A stretch of 64,000 bases of DNA from contig JAPEIS010000007.1 in NCBI GenBank assembly GCA_029531795.1, positions 186,001-250,000 of the forward strand, written 5' to 3'. This document shows, one piece after another, positions 35,153 through 47,606 of the stretch (position 1 is the first letter of the stretch; the number at the start of each line of letters is the position of its first letter). The position numbers and the translations under genes are program-made. Below the pieces are notes generated by a model that saw nothing but the letters and a program-made list of their open reading frames with translations, searched no databases and was not told the origin of the DNA. The stretch comes from Sclerotinia nivalis (lineage: Eukaryota; Ascomycota; Leotiomycetes; Helotiales; Sclerotiniaceae).

Positions 35153-37639
35153 ATGCGTCTTCTTTCAATTTCCTTACTCTCCACTGTCTTTGCTTCTGTT
35201 GTATTGGCACAATCTGGAGAACAGAAGTTGGAGAATTCCTCACCTGAATTACCTGGAGAACTCTCTGCGGATGAAGCCTCAGATGTACCACAACCAACAA
35301 TATTTAATGGTGTCGAAGTTCCCCCTCTTCCTGAAATAGATGGAGAATCTTTTAACAAGACAATCGCGGATGGGTATTGGTTTGTTAAACATTACTCGTG
35401 AGAACTCATCGCTTCATTTCTTCTAAGAGATTGTCATGCTCATAATAACTTCAGACCTTACTGCGGGCATTGCATACACATCGCGCCAACATGGCAAACA
35501 CTCTACGAGTTCTATTATACTTCGAAACCGGTCAAGTCCGGGGCTGACGATACTACATCTACATCAATGAACTCTTTCACGGCTTATTACAATTATCATT
35601 TCGGTTCTCTTGATTGTGTCGCTTTCGGAACTGCCTGTTCAGATCATGGAGTAACTGCTTTCCCAACATTTATATTATATAAGGATGGCGAAGAATCAAA
35701 GAGATTTGTTGGAACTAAGGATATGGAGAAATTGGGTGCTTTCATTGAGGAAAATCTAGAATCGATTAGACCAGGGTCTAGACCAATTGGTGGACCAAAG
35801 TTCCCACAAGAACGCGACACACAAAGTCCGGATTATAAACCTGCGGCAGCAACTTCAAAGGAGACCGAAAAGGCAACTGAGAAGTCTACGGAGAAGGTAT
35901 CTGATAAGTCATCTGAAAAGTCATTAGAGAAATCCACAGAAAAGTCATCCGAAGAATCAACGCAGAAACCAGAAAAAGCAGCAGAGAAAGTCGCTGAGAA
36001 AGCCACTGAGAAAGCCGCAGATATTGTTGTGCCAGCAAAGGATGCCGTTAAGGATACTGTAAAGGATGTCAAGGATAGTGTTAAAGATGCCGTCAAGGAT
36101 ACAAAAGCCGACACTGCCAAAATTACTACCAAGCCTACTCTTAAAGCTACAACTATCGAAAAGAAACCTTCAAAACCAACCCAAACTGCAAACCCACTTG
36201 GTACATCTGTATCACTCACAGCAGAGAGCTTTCAAAATTTAGTCACAATGTCTCAGGATCCTTGGTTTATCAAATTCTACGCTCCATGGTGTCATCATTG
36301 TCAAGCTATGGCTCCTAACTGGGCTCAATTGGCAAAAGAGATGAAAGGAAAACTTAATGTTGGAGAGGTTAATTGTGAAGCAGAGGCTAGATTATGTAAA
36401 GATGTTCATGTTCGAGGATATCCAACCATTCATTTCTTCCGTGGTGGAGAACGTGTTGAATATGAAGGACTTAGAGGATTAGGTGACTTTGTTACCTTTG
36501 CTAACAAAGCTGTTGATATTGGTGATGGTGTTAAGGATATTGATGCTGCTGAATTCAAGGAATTGGAAGAGAAAGAAGATGTTATCTTCGTTTACTTCTA
36601 CGACCATGCCACTACCAGCGAGGATTTTGCAGCATTGGAAAGATTAACCTTGAGTTTAATTGGACATGCCAAACTTGTCAAGACGAACAGTGCTGCTCTT
36701 GCCGATCGATTCAAGATTACAACCTGGCCTCGTCTATTGGTATCTCGAGATGGTAGACCAACCTATTATACAGCACTCGCACCTCAAGATATGCGTGATT
36801 TCAGACAAGTTCTACGCTGGATGCAATCAGTTTGGTTACCTGTCGTACCCGAACTTACAGCTTCGAATTCACGCGAAATCATGGATGGTAAGATTGTCGT
36901 TCTAGCAATTCTTTCTCGAGAGCGTGAAGCCGATTTCGCAATGGCTAAGAAGGAATTGAAGCAAGCTGCATTGGAATGGATGGATAAACAAATCATCAAT
37001 TTCCAACGTGAGCGTCAAGAATTGAGAGATGCCAAACAACTTAGATTGGAAGAAGCCGAGGATCGTAATGATCAAAGAGCTTTGAGAGCTGCCAAAAGTA
37101 TCAGAATCAATATGGATAAATCTGATCAAAAGGAGGTTGGATTCGCTTGGGTTGATGGTGTATTTTGGGAAAGATGGATTAGAAGTACTTATGGTATTGA
37201 TGTTAAGACTGATGGTGAAAAGGTTATTATTAATGATGAAGATGTAAGTATTTTCGCCTTTCTATCGATCATCCCGACTTTTCCTTAAAGATACTAACAC
37301 TTTAAATAGAATCGTCGCTACTGGGACACAACGATCACTGGAAACTACATCATCCCTTCCCGTACCTCAATTTTGGAAACAATTCCAAAAGTTGTATCCA
37401 ATCCTCCAGTCGTAAAACCAAAGAGTACTGTTGGTTCATTTGAAAAGATGTTCTTCAATGTTAGAGGAGCGATTAGTGGACATCCATTCCTCAGTTTCGG
37501 AGTAGCTTTAGGAATGGTCTTAGGAGCTACAATGTATGGCAGAGGAAAGATAGGAGTGAAAAGGGGGGGATTCTTTAGGGTAGATGATGGGAAAGATGGA
37601 TTGTTGGGTGGGGTTAATGGTGGAGGAAAGGTTGATTAA
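35153..37639 (+). CDS. ER membrane protein disulfide isomerase (Eps1-like), two thioredoxin domains
   Basis: Three exons: 35153–35397, 35455–37243 and 37310–37639 (787 residues, phases consistent). It begins with a signal peptide (MRLLSISLLSTVFASVVLA). Thioredoxin domain 1 carries PYCGHCIHIAPTW with a CGHC active site (about residues 83–86). Domain 2 (about 345–450) carries FYAPWCHHCQAMAPNW with CHHC. Between them lies a linker of about 90 residues made of EKSTEK-type repeats and then KDAVKDTVKD-type repeats. Domain 2 is followed by redox-inactive thioredoxin-like regions, a charged coiled-coil-like stretch (about 570–640), and a C-terminal membrane span (FLSFGVALGMVLGATMYG) with a short basic tail. 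Yeast Eps1 is a membrane-bound isomerase in ER quality control; the same role is inferred here. Confidence 0.85.
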
Positions 37640-38724
37640 ATAAGCAAGTCACCATTGCAGATGATGAAAATGGGGGTGGTTAATTCTGGGGATAGATAGT
37701 TGTTTGGTGGTAGGGGCAGGCAGCGGAGTTACTTGAATTGATTCATTGATTAATGGTTTATGGTAGCGGAGGGTAGCTAGGCTAGGCTAAGGTATTCTAG
37801 GTGAAGTAGGACTTCGAATTTCCAAACAAATGTATTATAAGGGCTGGGTTAGCTGTCATTTGAATTTTATTCATTTCTTTGATTTGACTTTAATTCATTT
37901 TATTATTTTCCCATGAATTTATGACTGAGAAGTGAGTTCCCTTTAAGAATTTTTCGAGGAAGCTTCTTACTTGATACTGGGGTATGAAGTCAAGTGAAAT
38001 GGGATATTGTGCTGGGAGAAGGGGCCAAATTGAAGTGAGGTTAGTGAAGTGAAGTACATGATTTTGGCTGTGTATATATATACAGGGAGTTGTAGATTGT
38101 GATTTGTAAAGGATAAAGGGATGAGGGAGTGAGGGAGTGAGGGATGGAGGGATAGAGGGATTGGGGAATATAATATTAGAGAACAATTCATTATATTCAG
38201 CGTGTATTTATCTAGTAGGTTTGAGTGTATGGAGGTATGGATGGATAGATGGATAGAAGCAAAAAGGGAGAAAGATGATGTGATGATATATAGAATTAGA
38301 ATTGGAATTAGAATTTAATATAGGAATTTGGTATAAATCCATCATAGGAACTTATGTACAAGTAGGTACGTAAGTACCTAGGTAAGTAAGTACTCTAATT
38401 ATATCTCGCACATGAAATACATTAATATCAATATCTTCCCCTCTTCTACTAACTAGGATACAGATACTAAGGTACTAAGAATAATCCGCTAATTCCTCTT
38501 AATCAACTATATACCTACCTAGGTAGTTATTTAAACGGTACCGCGAATAAAGGGGTGGATTTTCTTTTTGTTGTTTCGATCACCGAGTATGAAATTTGTT
38601 TGTGAATGGAGTTCGAGGGATCGTATCCTCACTCATTCAACATAACTGCAAAGTTCTAAGTAGGTTACTTGGTAGGTAGATAACCAAACAATTCCCCAGA
38701 AATCACTCATCAATCATCACATCC
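37640..38724. other. Convergent spacer
   Basis: It lies between the Eps1-like gene and the coiled-coil gene. It contains GGGAGTGA repeats near 38125–38150, GATGGATA repeats near 38236–38258 and AT-rich sequence. I see no gene. Confidence 0.5.
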
Positions 38725-40692
38725 TCACATCCTCACACCATTAACACACACACCCAAACCCTCCACGCTTGGTATCTTTCCCTCTGCACCATTCCCAATC
38801 CCATTCCCAGCACCAATACTCTGCCACTTCAAAGTCCACCCCGCAACCAACAATCCCATTTTCTCCAATCCCATATCCTTATACCTATTCACGATCTCTA
38901 GATTATGTTTCTCTTCTTGCAATTTCTTTACTTGGGTTGCGTGGTTGGAGGTTAGGATGTTGAGTTCTGAGGTTTGGGAGAGGAGGGTTTTGTGCAGGGT
39001 GTGGAGTTCTTGATTCGTCTTGGTTAGTTCGGATTGGAGGTGTGTGATTTTTTGATGCAAGGTGGAGGTTTCGTGGAGATGGGTGCGTGATGTTTGGGAT
39101 GCGAGGGTGGATTTGAATGAGAGGTCTTCTTGGAGTTGGGTGGTTTGGACAGTTAGTGCCTCGTTTTGCTTCATCTCCTCCTTTAGCCTTGCGAACTTTT
39201 TCGCTAATTCGTTCTTGGTATTTTGGACTACTTCTTTCAACTGTGCAACTTCTTTCGCTCGGTCATCTCGCTGCCAGACGACCTTTTCCGATGATTTTTC
39301 CTTGATATTTCGCAATTCTTCCTGCAATTCTGTAATCTGTTTCGCTAAGAGCTTATTCGTTGCCTCAAGGTATTCTTCGCGTTCTTTCCTGTGGCCAATC
39401 TTCGTGTTTTGAGATTTCAGCAGTGAGAGTTCTTGCTCCAATTGAACAACTTTATTCGCGAATTGACGGGGATTCTGGATATGATCTTTTTGGCTGCATT
39501 TTTTCGCTTGCTTGAGCTCACGTTGGAGTTTGGCATTCTTATCGGTTTCAATACGGTGTTGAAGTTGCCATTGTTCTGTGTTGGCTTCGGCTGCGTCGTG
39601 CTCCCTGGTCTTGCTGTCTCGTCGTTTGCGTAGGGAATTATTTTTTTCACTTGTTGCTTTCCATCTATCCTCCCAGTTTTCCGCTTCGAGTTTTGATTCG
39701 TGTGCTTGTTGCGTAAAGGCACCTATTCGACTTTGAAGCTTCTCTTTCTCTGCCATCTCAGCATCAAGAAGTCTGTTAACTGTCTCCTGTGTGTCAATTG
39801 TTGCTTTGTATTTGGTCTCCCATTTCTTCACGTCATTCATTGCTTGTTGGGCTTGTTGAACAGAAGTATCGAGGCGTTTTTGAAGCTCCTCTTTCTCAAG
39901 TCGAAGAACAGTTATGTCGATCATGTTGACAGCTTTTGAATTGGGTTGGATGGTAGGGATTGGGGAAGGGCATCGTTTCGGTGGAGTGACATTAGCTGCC
40001 TTTGGTGGTGCGGCAATAGAAAGGGATGGTTTCTTATGTCTTCCTGCTGCACCTGCAATGGCATCCGATTTTCTCTTCCGACTTGGTGGACTTGGTGTGC
40101 CTCCTTCGTCTTCATCTTCATCATCATCACTTGATGTGCTCATCCCCGCTTGCCGATCGACCTTGTTTGACTCTCTGGGTACAAGCTTGGTATTTTTCGC
40201 AGGAGATGGGGATGAAAGACATTGTTTCTTCAATGGTCGATCATCCGAAGGCTTTGTAGCTGGTGAGGATAAAGCATGTTTTCCTAGCAATTCCAGTTAG
40301 TGAATAGTATGTGCAAGCAGAAGAAAATTACTTACCCGTCTTCGAATGATCTTTTTTGGCAGGAGGTGGAGAAGGGAAAGGTTGCTGACCTAAGGCTAGT
40401 TAATTATGCTAAAAATGAGAGATGAATGTAAATACTTACTATTACTCTGTTTAGAACTTTGAGGAAACAAAACTCTTCGAGTAGGAGGCAGAATTGGACG
40501 AGCAGCTCTGGCATACTTTGGAGGAAGAATCGGAGAGTTTGGAGAGTTTGATGAGTTTGGCTTTAACGGCTTGGCTTTTTCTTGAGGGGTTTTGTGGGAT
40601 TTTTGAGGGTTTTGAGGTTTGTGAGATTTATGAGGTGATGGCTTTTGAGGAGATTTATGAGGGGTCGATCTCTTATGTTTATTCGACGTCAT
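38725..40692 (-). CDS. Coiled-coil protein with basic, proline-rich N-terminus
   Basis: Exons on the - strand: 40440–40692, a short exon at about 40335–40389, and 38725–40283, for about 621 residues (the short exon's length is set by phase). The first 85 residues are basic and Pro/Ser/Lys-rich (SPQKPSPHKSHKPQNPQK). Residues up to about 220 stay polar with acidic DDDEDEDEGG. The rest, up to about residue 590, is a nearly continuous coiled coil with long EELQKRL, QLEQELSLL and LQEELRNIKEKS heptads. The C-terminus (about 30 residues, Gly-rich) breaks the coil. I do not recognise an orthologue. The composition suits a nuclear scaffold or cytoskeletal protein. It is followed upstream by two more coiled-coil genes. 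Confidence 0.7.
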
Positions 40693-41244
40693 GATTGTAC
40701 AGGATTGACCGATATTGCAAACGACTTGATTGTTGAACAGAAGTATTGGTGCGTGGGTATATTGAAGGCTTTTGGTGATTAAATTGAATATGAGGAAACT
40801 GAACTTTGGATAGAGTCTTTTGTGGTTTTGCTTCAATGAATGGGGTTTTTTTAACTCGAAGATAAATGAAGAGACTTGTAAATTGGAAGAAGGTTGTATG
40901 CGGGGAGATGCATGAATTTGTTAGATCGTGCGTAGAAAAAGAAAGTGGGAGGAAAAAGCAAATAGTGCAGCCATCCAATCTCTTGGCGGTAGCGAATGAT
41001 AATAATAGCAAAAGTAATTGAAGGTGAATTCAAGGGAGAGGTGAAGGGAGGAGTGAATGGAGAAGTGAATGAAAACTTGCCTACAATTTGCCATCCGAGA
41101 TTATATTGGAATGTTGGACCAACCATCTGTATACTTTCATCTGTCCATGTTACGACAAGCATATGGATTGATTGATTTGATCGATTCGTAAACCTCTAAT
41201 ATCCAAAATGCCTTCATATCTTCCTGGTAGCTAGATGTAGATAA
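40693..41244. other. Intergenic spacer between coiled-coil genes
   Basis: About 550 bp with no supported gene. Two antisense frames (40679–41011 and 40851–41162) lack motifs. It should carry the promoter of the gene at 38725–40692. Confidence 0.5.
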
Positions 41245-41972
41245 CTACTTCCCTCTGATCCTATCTAAATTCCTTTCAAGCCCCCTGATTTTATTCTCCA
41301 ACTTGCTACACTCAGTTCTGAGTCTTATGCATAACCCATCGACCTCATGTAACCTGTCTCTCAATTGTTGATTCTCCTTAACTAAACGAAAGCAATTCTC
41401 TCTACATTTTGTACAGAGCCCATCTGCTGAAGTTGGACGTTTGTCCCTCAAAATCTTCATCCTCTCGTCATGCTTGGTCCCAGCATCCATTGCTTCGAAA
41501 TTCGACCAATTTAGCTTCGAAAATGCAGTGCTTGAGTGCTCCATTCGTTTTCTCAATTTCTCCAGACTCTTGTCCCGTCTTCTAATCTTTCGATACAGTT
41601 TTTGAATACGTAAACCTTTGGCAGAGATTGTTGATCTCATGGCTTGAATCACCCGTGCTTGCTCATCTGCCGTCTCTTCTAAAACCCGAACCGTAACAGA
41701 TTCTGCTGCTGACTTGAGAGTTGCAATGGTTTCGTTGAAGTTTTGAGACGGCTCGCTGATGTCCCCGTCGTCACTACCAGTGTTCGCAGTTCTTGGCATG
41801 GACACTGTGCTACGTCGTGAGGTGCGACGTGTTGCTGTGTGGAATTAGCATAGTTGTATTAAAAGCGTAGAGCGAGGTAGGGCGTCGCACTAGTTGGTAG
41901 TTTCGTAGAGTTATGAGAAGGCCGATAGGGTGCTTCAGCGCGACTCTGCCGTCTTCTCTTCAGAGAGGCCAT
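41245..41972 (-). CDS. Small basic coiled-coil protein with CxxC motif
   Basis: Two exons: 41891–41972 and 41245–41834 (223 residues). The 56-bp intron has a weak GTGCGA donor, a TGCTAAT branch site and a CACACAG acceptor and keeps phase. I favour this start because it gives a strongly basic MASLKRRRQSRAEAPYRPSH leader in frame. The alternative is the internal ATG at 41799. Helical segments run through about 85–130 (RIQKLYRKIRRRDKSLEKL) and 165–223 (LVKENQQLRDRLHEVDG). Between them sits GLCTKCRENC, a possible half zinc site. I do not recognise the family. The gene is divergent from the next one. Confidence 0.65.
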
Positions 41973-42498
41973 TTCGACTTTGGGCTGATTGACTGCGGTG
42001 TGTTATTGTAAACCAGACGACGAGAATAAAGACAAACTCTTCTTAAGGGACACGACAGGAGTTTGATTTGAAGCCACGCCGATATACAGCAAGGCTCAAA
42101 TCCGCTCCCTTTTTCATTTCTTCGTAATATGATTGTGTTCCTCATTTTATTGCTTTTTCTCCTTGTGGCTTTTGGCTGCGGCGTAAACCTTTCCTGAATG
42201 GTTAACCACGCAAGAATCCATGGCAAGAGTATCAATGAAGCTGGAGTTAAAGTGATAGATCAATTGAACAATAATGATGAAGATATGATATTCGTAAATT
42301 CAACAGGTTCGTCGTCCCTTAATCCACAAATGAGGTCAAAAGTTCCCCGCGTCTGAATCATGAAGCTTCTGTGGGTCCGGGTCAACATGAGTGAAGGACC
42401 GTGCATCGGTACTTAGATTCAGGTACACAAACGCCAGAAATCACGAATGCACCTGACATCCCCTCATTGAACGACTTACACCCCAATTGAGTACAACC
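41973..42498. promoter_or_regulatory. Divergent promoter region
   Basis: This 526-bp interval lies between the two divergently transcribed coiled-coil genes. No specific site is recognised. Confidence 0.4.
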
Positions 42499-45400
42499 AT
42501 GGCAGATGAAGATGTTTCTGATGCGGATAATATTCGTATCAGAGACTTCGTAATCCGATTTCTCTATGACTACAATCTTGCAAAAGGAGAAGGTATTTCT
42601 GGTACTGTAATTCAACAACCCTACATCGATCAACTAGATCGCGTTCCGGCAGAAAGTTCCACCTTTATTAAGAATCAGAAGAAAATATTTAAGACTGTTG
42701 TGGCTCGTATGATAGATGAGGTAATGGAGGTATCATGTTCTAGCTATATCCACTAATGTGCTAACATCTTCCGTAGGGCACGACGGTAGATTTATTTGAA
42801 AACACTGAGGGAAAGTATGTTTTGCGACTTTACGATTTTGTTAGGCCTCGAGATATCTATTCGTCTTCCAACAAGGAAAACTCCAACGAACATGCTGAAC
42901 AAGTTCCAATACCAAATGTACGGCCCGAGAAATCACATAAGAAGATCAATCGAAGCTTGAGGGAAGGCATTGACCCAAAAGGATTAGCCCCGAAATTTAG
43001 AAAAAGAAGAATAACAGAGGTGGAAGAGAGTGATGCTTCTGGGAATGACACTCCTTCTCTAAGCCATTCAAACTTAGGCAGCAGAGACTCTAGTCCTCAG
43101 AGATTGGCACGACCTGCACTCGCGCCTCTAGATGGAAATAGAAGAATTTCTGCTCCGGAACAATTTTATAGCCCATCCGTTCAGTCTGAGCGTTACCCGC
43201 AGATGGACTTTTTTCCGAATCAAGAGCCAAAGGATGAAAAGCTGGTAAGCAGATTCGGGATCATGAATGGTATCCTAAACTGATTTATCTAGTTGTCCCT
43301 ACCAATTTGGCTCCAAAGAGGGCTAAGTGAACTTCGTCAAAAATATCCAGATTCCCGGTTCAAAGCAACAGATGGTTACGATATTAGATGCACCGATTGT
43401 GATACGGAACACAAAGTTGCAAAGTACAAAAAAACAAATAATTTTGAGAATCACTTGAAATCCAAAAGCCACCTCGAAAATGTCAGATTTAGACTTGACA
43501 ATTCTACTTCTTCCAGGCCTCCATCTGCGCTATCAACATTCTCAGCCATGCCACCGCCCCCGTTGCCTTTACATATTCCAGCTGTTCCGCCTGTGGCAGG
43601 ACTGCCAGATAACTCGAATGCGAATGGTGGACTTATAGAAAGCATGATAGCAAATGTTGTACAACAAAGCACCGGACCTTTGACTACACATATTCGCAAT
43701 CTGGAAAATCGACTGTTATCATCAGAAAATACACACAAGCGAAAATTTGAGGAGATGGCTAGACAGCTTGATGAATCGGAGAATCGTAACCGTGAACTAT
43801 TTTCACGGTTGGAAGAGTGTAAATTATCAACAGAAGAACTGAGCGCTAGACTTCTTGCCACCGAAGCTGAATCTAGAGAACAAAAGGAGCTATCCAAGCG
43901 TGTGAGGTCATTAGAGCAGACTAACGAGTCGTTGCAAGCCTCGAGAAGTAGTCACGCAGCACAACTTAAAGATGCACAGGGCAGTATAAGAGCGCTTAAG
44001 CAGGTAAGCATGCTCCTCAAGACAATCCGCGGGAAAGATATTACAGCAAAGAGGGAAAATATCGGACGCAAAGCTAAAATTTCTCCCAGGCACCTATTCC
44101 AAGTATTGAATCTGCAATAGCAGATCATGCTAATCGACTAATGACTCTCGGTAAACAATATGAAGGCACGGCACAAGATTTGTCACGTCACTGTCAACTG
44201 GAAGAAGACCTTCGCCGAAAGATGATATCTCAGATGGAAGGCGAACGTCAAAAACTTAATGAACGTGTCAATCTTCTGCAGACTGCAGTGGCTTCACGTC
44301 ATGGTGACCTTGAGGAATTGAAGAATAAAGTTTCGCATGGTTCCCACCATGATCACGGCAAGTTTGATTCTCTGAGGTCGCAGCTTGCCTCAGAATCAGA
44401 CGCACATCTCAGACAATTCTCGTTCAGAATAAAGGCTATTGAGAAGAAGATTAGTCAAGATTCTATAAAATTTACCGCTTTAGACCACAGAACTGCCGAG
44501 TAGATTGAAACCACTGATAGGAAGCATAATTCTAAGCTTGCAGAGTTAGAAAGCGCGATAAGCGAAAGAATTCTTACTGTCCGAGCAGGCCTAATGGGTC
44601 ATATTGATGATCTGAAGAAGCAGCAGACAGGAAGAGATGGTGCAGTAGGGGCAATTATTGAGCGTAGGCTAGCGGCGGCAGAGAAAATGATTGTAACCAT
44701 GAATAATCAACTTATGGCCTCTCAAAATCGACTTGCAGCTACGGAGGAGAATGTCTCACAATTTGTATCGAATGTTAATGTCCAGAAAAGACATGCAGAA
44801 ACCTTGGCCTCTAATTGGAAGGCATGGCAAGAAGAACGCGAAGAAGAACTCCGCAATCTGGATATTGAGGTCATGAAAAATTCTTCTGCCATGGAGAAAT
44901 TGCAGATCGAACACACAGCATTCTTGGAGACTACTCCAAAAACTATTCAACAAGTGGAGAGGCATTTGGAAGAGCAGGGCCAAACTTCAATTAACGAACT
45001 GCGAGAGAACTTGAAATCATCTGAAGGAGCATTGGCAGAAAAGATTCGTGCTTTACAAGAAACACAGGTAAGACATCGCCAGTCTGCTCTTGAACTCCAG
45101 CATAAGCAATCAGATACGCTTATGAATAGGATGGATGAAAAGGTGCGAACTCTAGAGAAAACTTGTGCGGATTTGTCTCTGAAAACGAAAGAAAGTCAGA
45201 AACAAAGCACATTTATCATGGATCAAAAGATGCAAGAGCGACTCAAAAGCGAAGCTCAACATCACAAAGCCACAGTTGAGTCTTTGATTCGGGACTTTGT
45301 ATCCAAGAGAGATCGCGAGCTACAAGCTAAATATGAGGAGACATTTAAGCCTATGCTCATGAAGTTTTTGACTGAAAAGGACCAAGCATTGAGGAAGGAG

Positions 45401-45940
45401 TATGATGAGAACATTGAAAGTGCATTTCTGGCACGCATGCTCTCTCGGGAGAAGGAGCTCGAGATTAAGTATGAGGAAAGGTTTAAACCTTTGATTGCAA
45501 GTTTCTTGATAGATCAGCAAAAGGTGCTTAGAGATGAGTATGAAGCACGCATTGAAAAGTTATTGGGTGGTTTTAAGGACGAAATATTGTCAGCAGACAA
45601 GGAGAATAAAAATCCAAGCGTCAAATCAGAAGAAGAGCTTAAGTCCCTAGTTCTTGGTCTCACGGAGGAACGAGAATCAGCTCTTTTGAAGAAGCACGAG
45701 GCAGATATTGAGGAATTGATTGGGATTCATCGAGCAGAGATGGGATTACTTGAGGAGCAGACTCTAGAGCGTTTGTTGACGCTAGAGCAAGTTATTAAAG
45801 ATCAAGCACAACAGATCGAGGATATGGACTGCGTGTTCCCTTTGGTACTAGATGATTTGAATGGGTTGATGATGAAGCGGAGACTTCAAGACCGTGGATT
45901 GAGAACGGATAGACTGCGAGTTTGTAAAGAAGGTAGATGA
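42499..45940 (+). CDS. Zinc-finger/coiled-coil protein interrupted by an in-frame TAG
   Basis: Exons: 42499–42729, 42777–43244, 43293–44003 and 44090–45940. Introns are 47, 48 and 86 bp, all phase 0. An in-frame TAG at 44501–44503 ends the product at 607 residues. The same frame stays open for a further 478 codons and keeps coiled-coil character (DRKHNSKLAELESAISERI directly after the stop), so an uninterrupted product would be 1,086 residues. The N-terminal 100 residues form a compact unrecognised domain (RIRDFVIRFLYDYNLAKGEG). A C2H2 finger of U1-like spacing lies at Cys266, Cys269, His287 and His293 (IRCTDCDTEHKV, NHLKSKSH). From about 350 on it is coiled coil. No usable intron removes the stop. 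It may be a nonsense allele, a recent loss, or a sequence error. Confidence 0.7.
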
Positions 45941-47606
45941 TTTTTGGGAGTGCATAACGAGCTAATGATGAGAGAGACTGAGGGCGTGTGGGTTGAATTT
46001 AGATAGATCGTCGGTTGGTAAATGTGGGAGATGATTTTTTGGCGCATATCAAGGATGGGCAGTGAGCAAAAGTTTTCAGAGGGTAATGGGCGTTATGGAT
46101 ATCTAATGCTGTGGGCATTTTTTTGGGAATGGCAATCCTGCCAACCAAATCTACGAAAATTATGATATTGCCGACTTTCTCGGTGGCAATGGGAGTTACT
46201 CATTTCGAGAACCTGGTAGGTACTAGAGACGATATCGTTGTATCTTTTGCAAAAGAAAACGTGGGGATTTGATATGAGAAATGCGTGGATGTTTCATGAT
46301 ACCAAAAAGTTTGTCTACTAGGTTTCTAGATCATGATTTTGGGATCTTTATCAAATAGATATGGATATGGATATTCGTGTGGATACATGAATTGCTGGTA
46401 CATGTGATGTTGCGAATTTATAAATGCTAATTAATGTGTGAGTGGGTGCAGAGAATAAGAATTTACATGATCTGATGAGAATTAGCTAGTTCTTTTCGAT
46501 GGGGGGTTCTTGTTGGGAGGTAGGGAAGTAGGGAGATAGAAGAGTGGAGGGTGAAGAGTGGAGAGTGAAGAGTGGAGAGTGAAGACCGGAGGGTGAAGAA
46601 TTAAGAGTTCAGAGGTAGATTTGGATGCTACGGGCTGTGTATGGAGGATTTGGTTGTAGTGCGGGAGGTGGGAAATGGTAGATTTGGAGCGCTCTGAGAG
46701 GAGACAAGAGATTCTTTCGCAGAGAACGCGGGAAACGTGATGAAATGACACGAGAAGAATAAGCACAGCAGCTTTCAAGGTAGTCAGATGTATGATGACA
46801 TCTCCGACATATATTTGCTTATGGGATGTCGCGAGTGCAAAATTCAATGAGAAGCTGTGGTTCGCCTCGAGACTTTGAATGCTTTTTATGTGGAGGGCAA
46901 CAACTACGCGTCTAGGACCTGGATAGTTCGGTTGATTGGCAATAATCAACTCTAATGAAAGAGCACCAGAGCTATTAAGTGTTCCTTGCCTTTGATACGG
47001 TGGGATTAAAGTTAGTTCAGCATCTACTCAAATAGGGGATTAGTATCGTACGCGAAGTACACGAAGAAGAAATATTAGGAGAATTGATTGGAATTTTTGC
47101 TTATAGTAATTAGAAGCTCAAATATCGGAATATCATACAGGCGTACTGCATATTCTCGAACCTGGATCTGGAAGAAATCATCGACTATTTCTCAATGCCA
47201 TGGGAGTTAGTGATATATTATATTATTATTTTTATTTGTTTATTTCGTTGCGAATGCTTATTTATTGATCCACTGTGATGTTTGAGATTGAGTTTCCTTG
47301 CTGTTGATTATTGAGCAATCTATATAATTACCTTTTCCGGCAGAATCTTTATGTTCGGTACATCAAAACTCTACCTAATTATCTAGCCCAAAAAAAAACA
47401 TTTCAACAAATCTAGAAGATACCAGCGAGACGAAATCAGAGCTTTCACCTTTTCAGCAATATTCGTTTAGCTAATGTACAATATGCTATTGTTTCCGCGA
47501 CATTCACATTAGTTAACGACAGCCTTGGCAACATCGAGGCCAGGTCCACCCTGTACACCTAGGATATTACAAATACTGACATTTCTAACCAAAGTTAGAC
47601 GTAGTC
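45941..47606. other. Intergenic spacer before the family R array
   Basis: It contains a purine-rich imperfect repeat (GAGTGGAGAGTGAA units, about 46550–46600). A 155-codon frame at 46482–46949 (-) is composed partly of this repeat and has no motif. I see no gene. Confidence 0.5.

Noticed and set aside
42060..42130. tRNA-like stretch (GGATTTGAGCC on the - strand)
   Set aside because: No cloverleaf arms pair and the T-loop consensus is not met.
44440..44510. Intron that would remove the TAG at 44501
   Set aside because: The only nearby GT–AG pair (GTCAAG to GAGTAG, 50 bp) joins out of phase and creates another stop.
46482..46949. 155-codon - strand frame
   Set aside because: Its C-terminal half is a translated purine/pyrimidine repeat and there is no recognisable motif or splice-supported extension.
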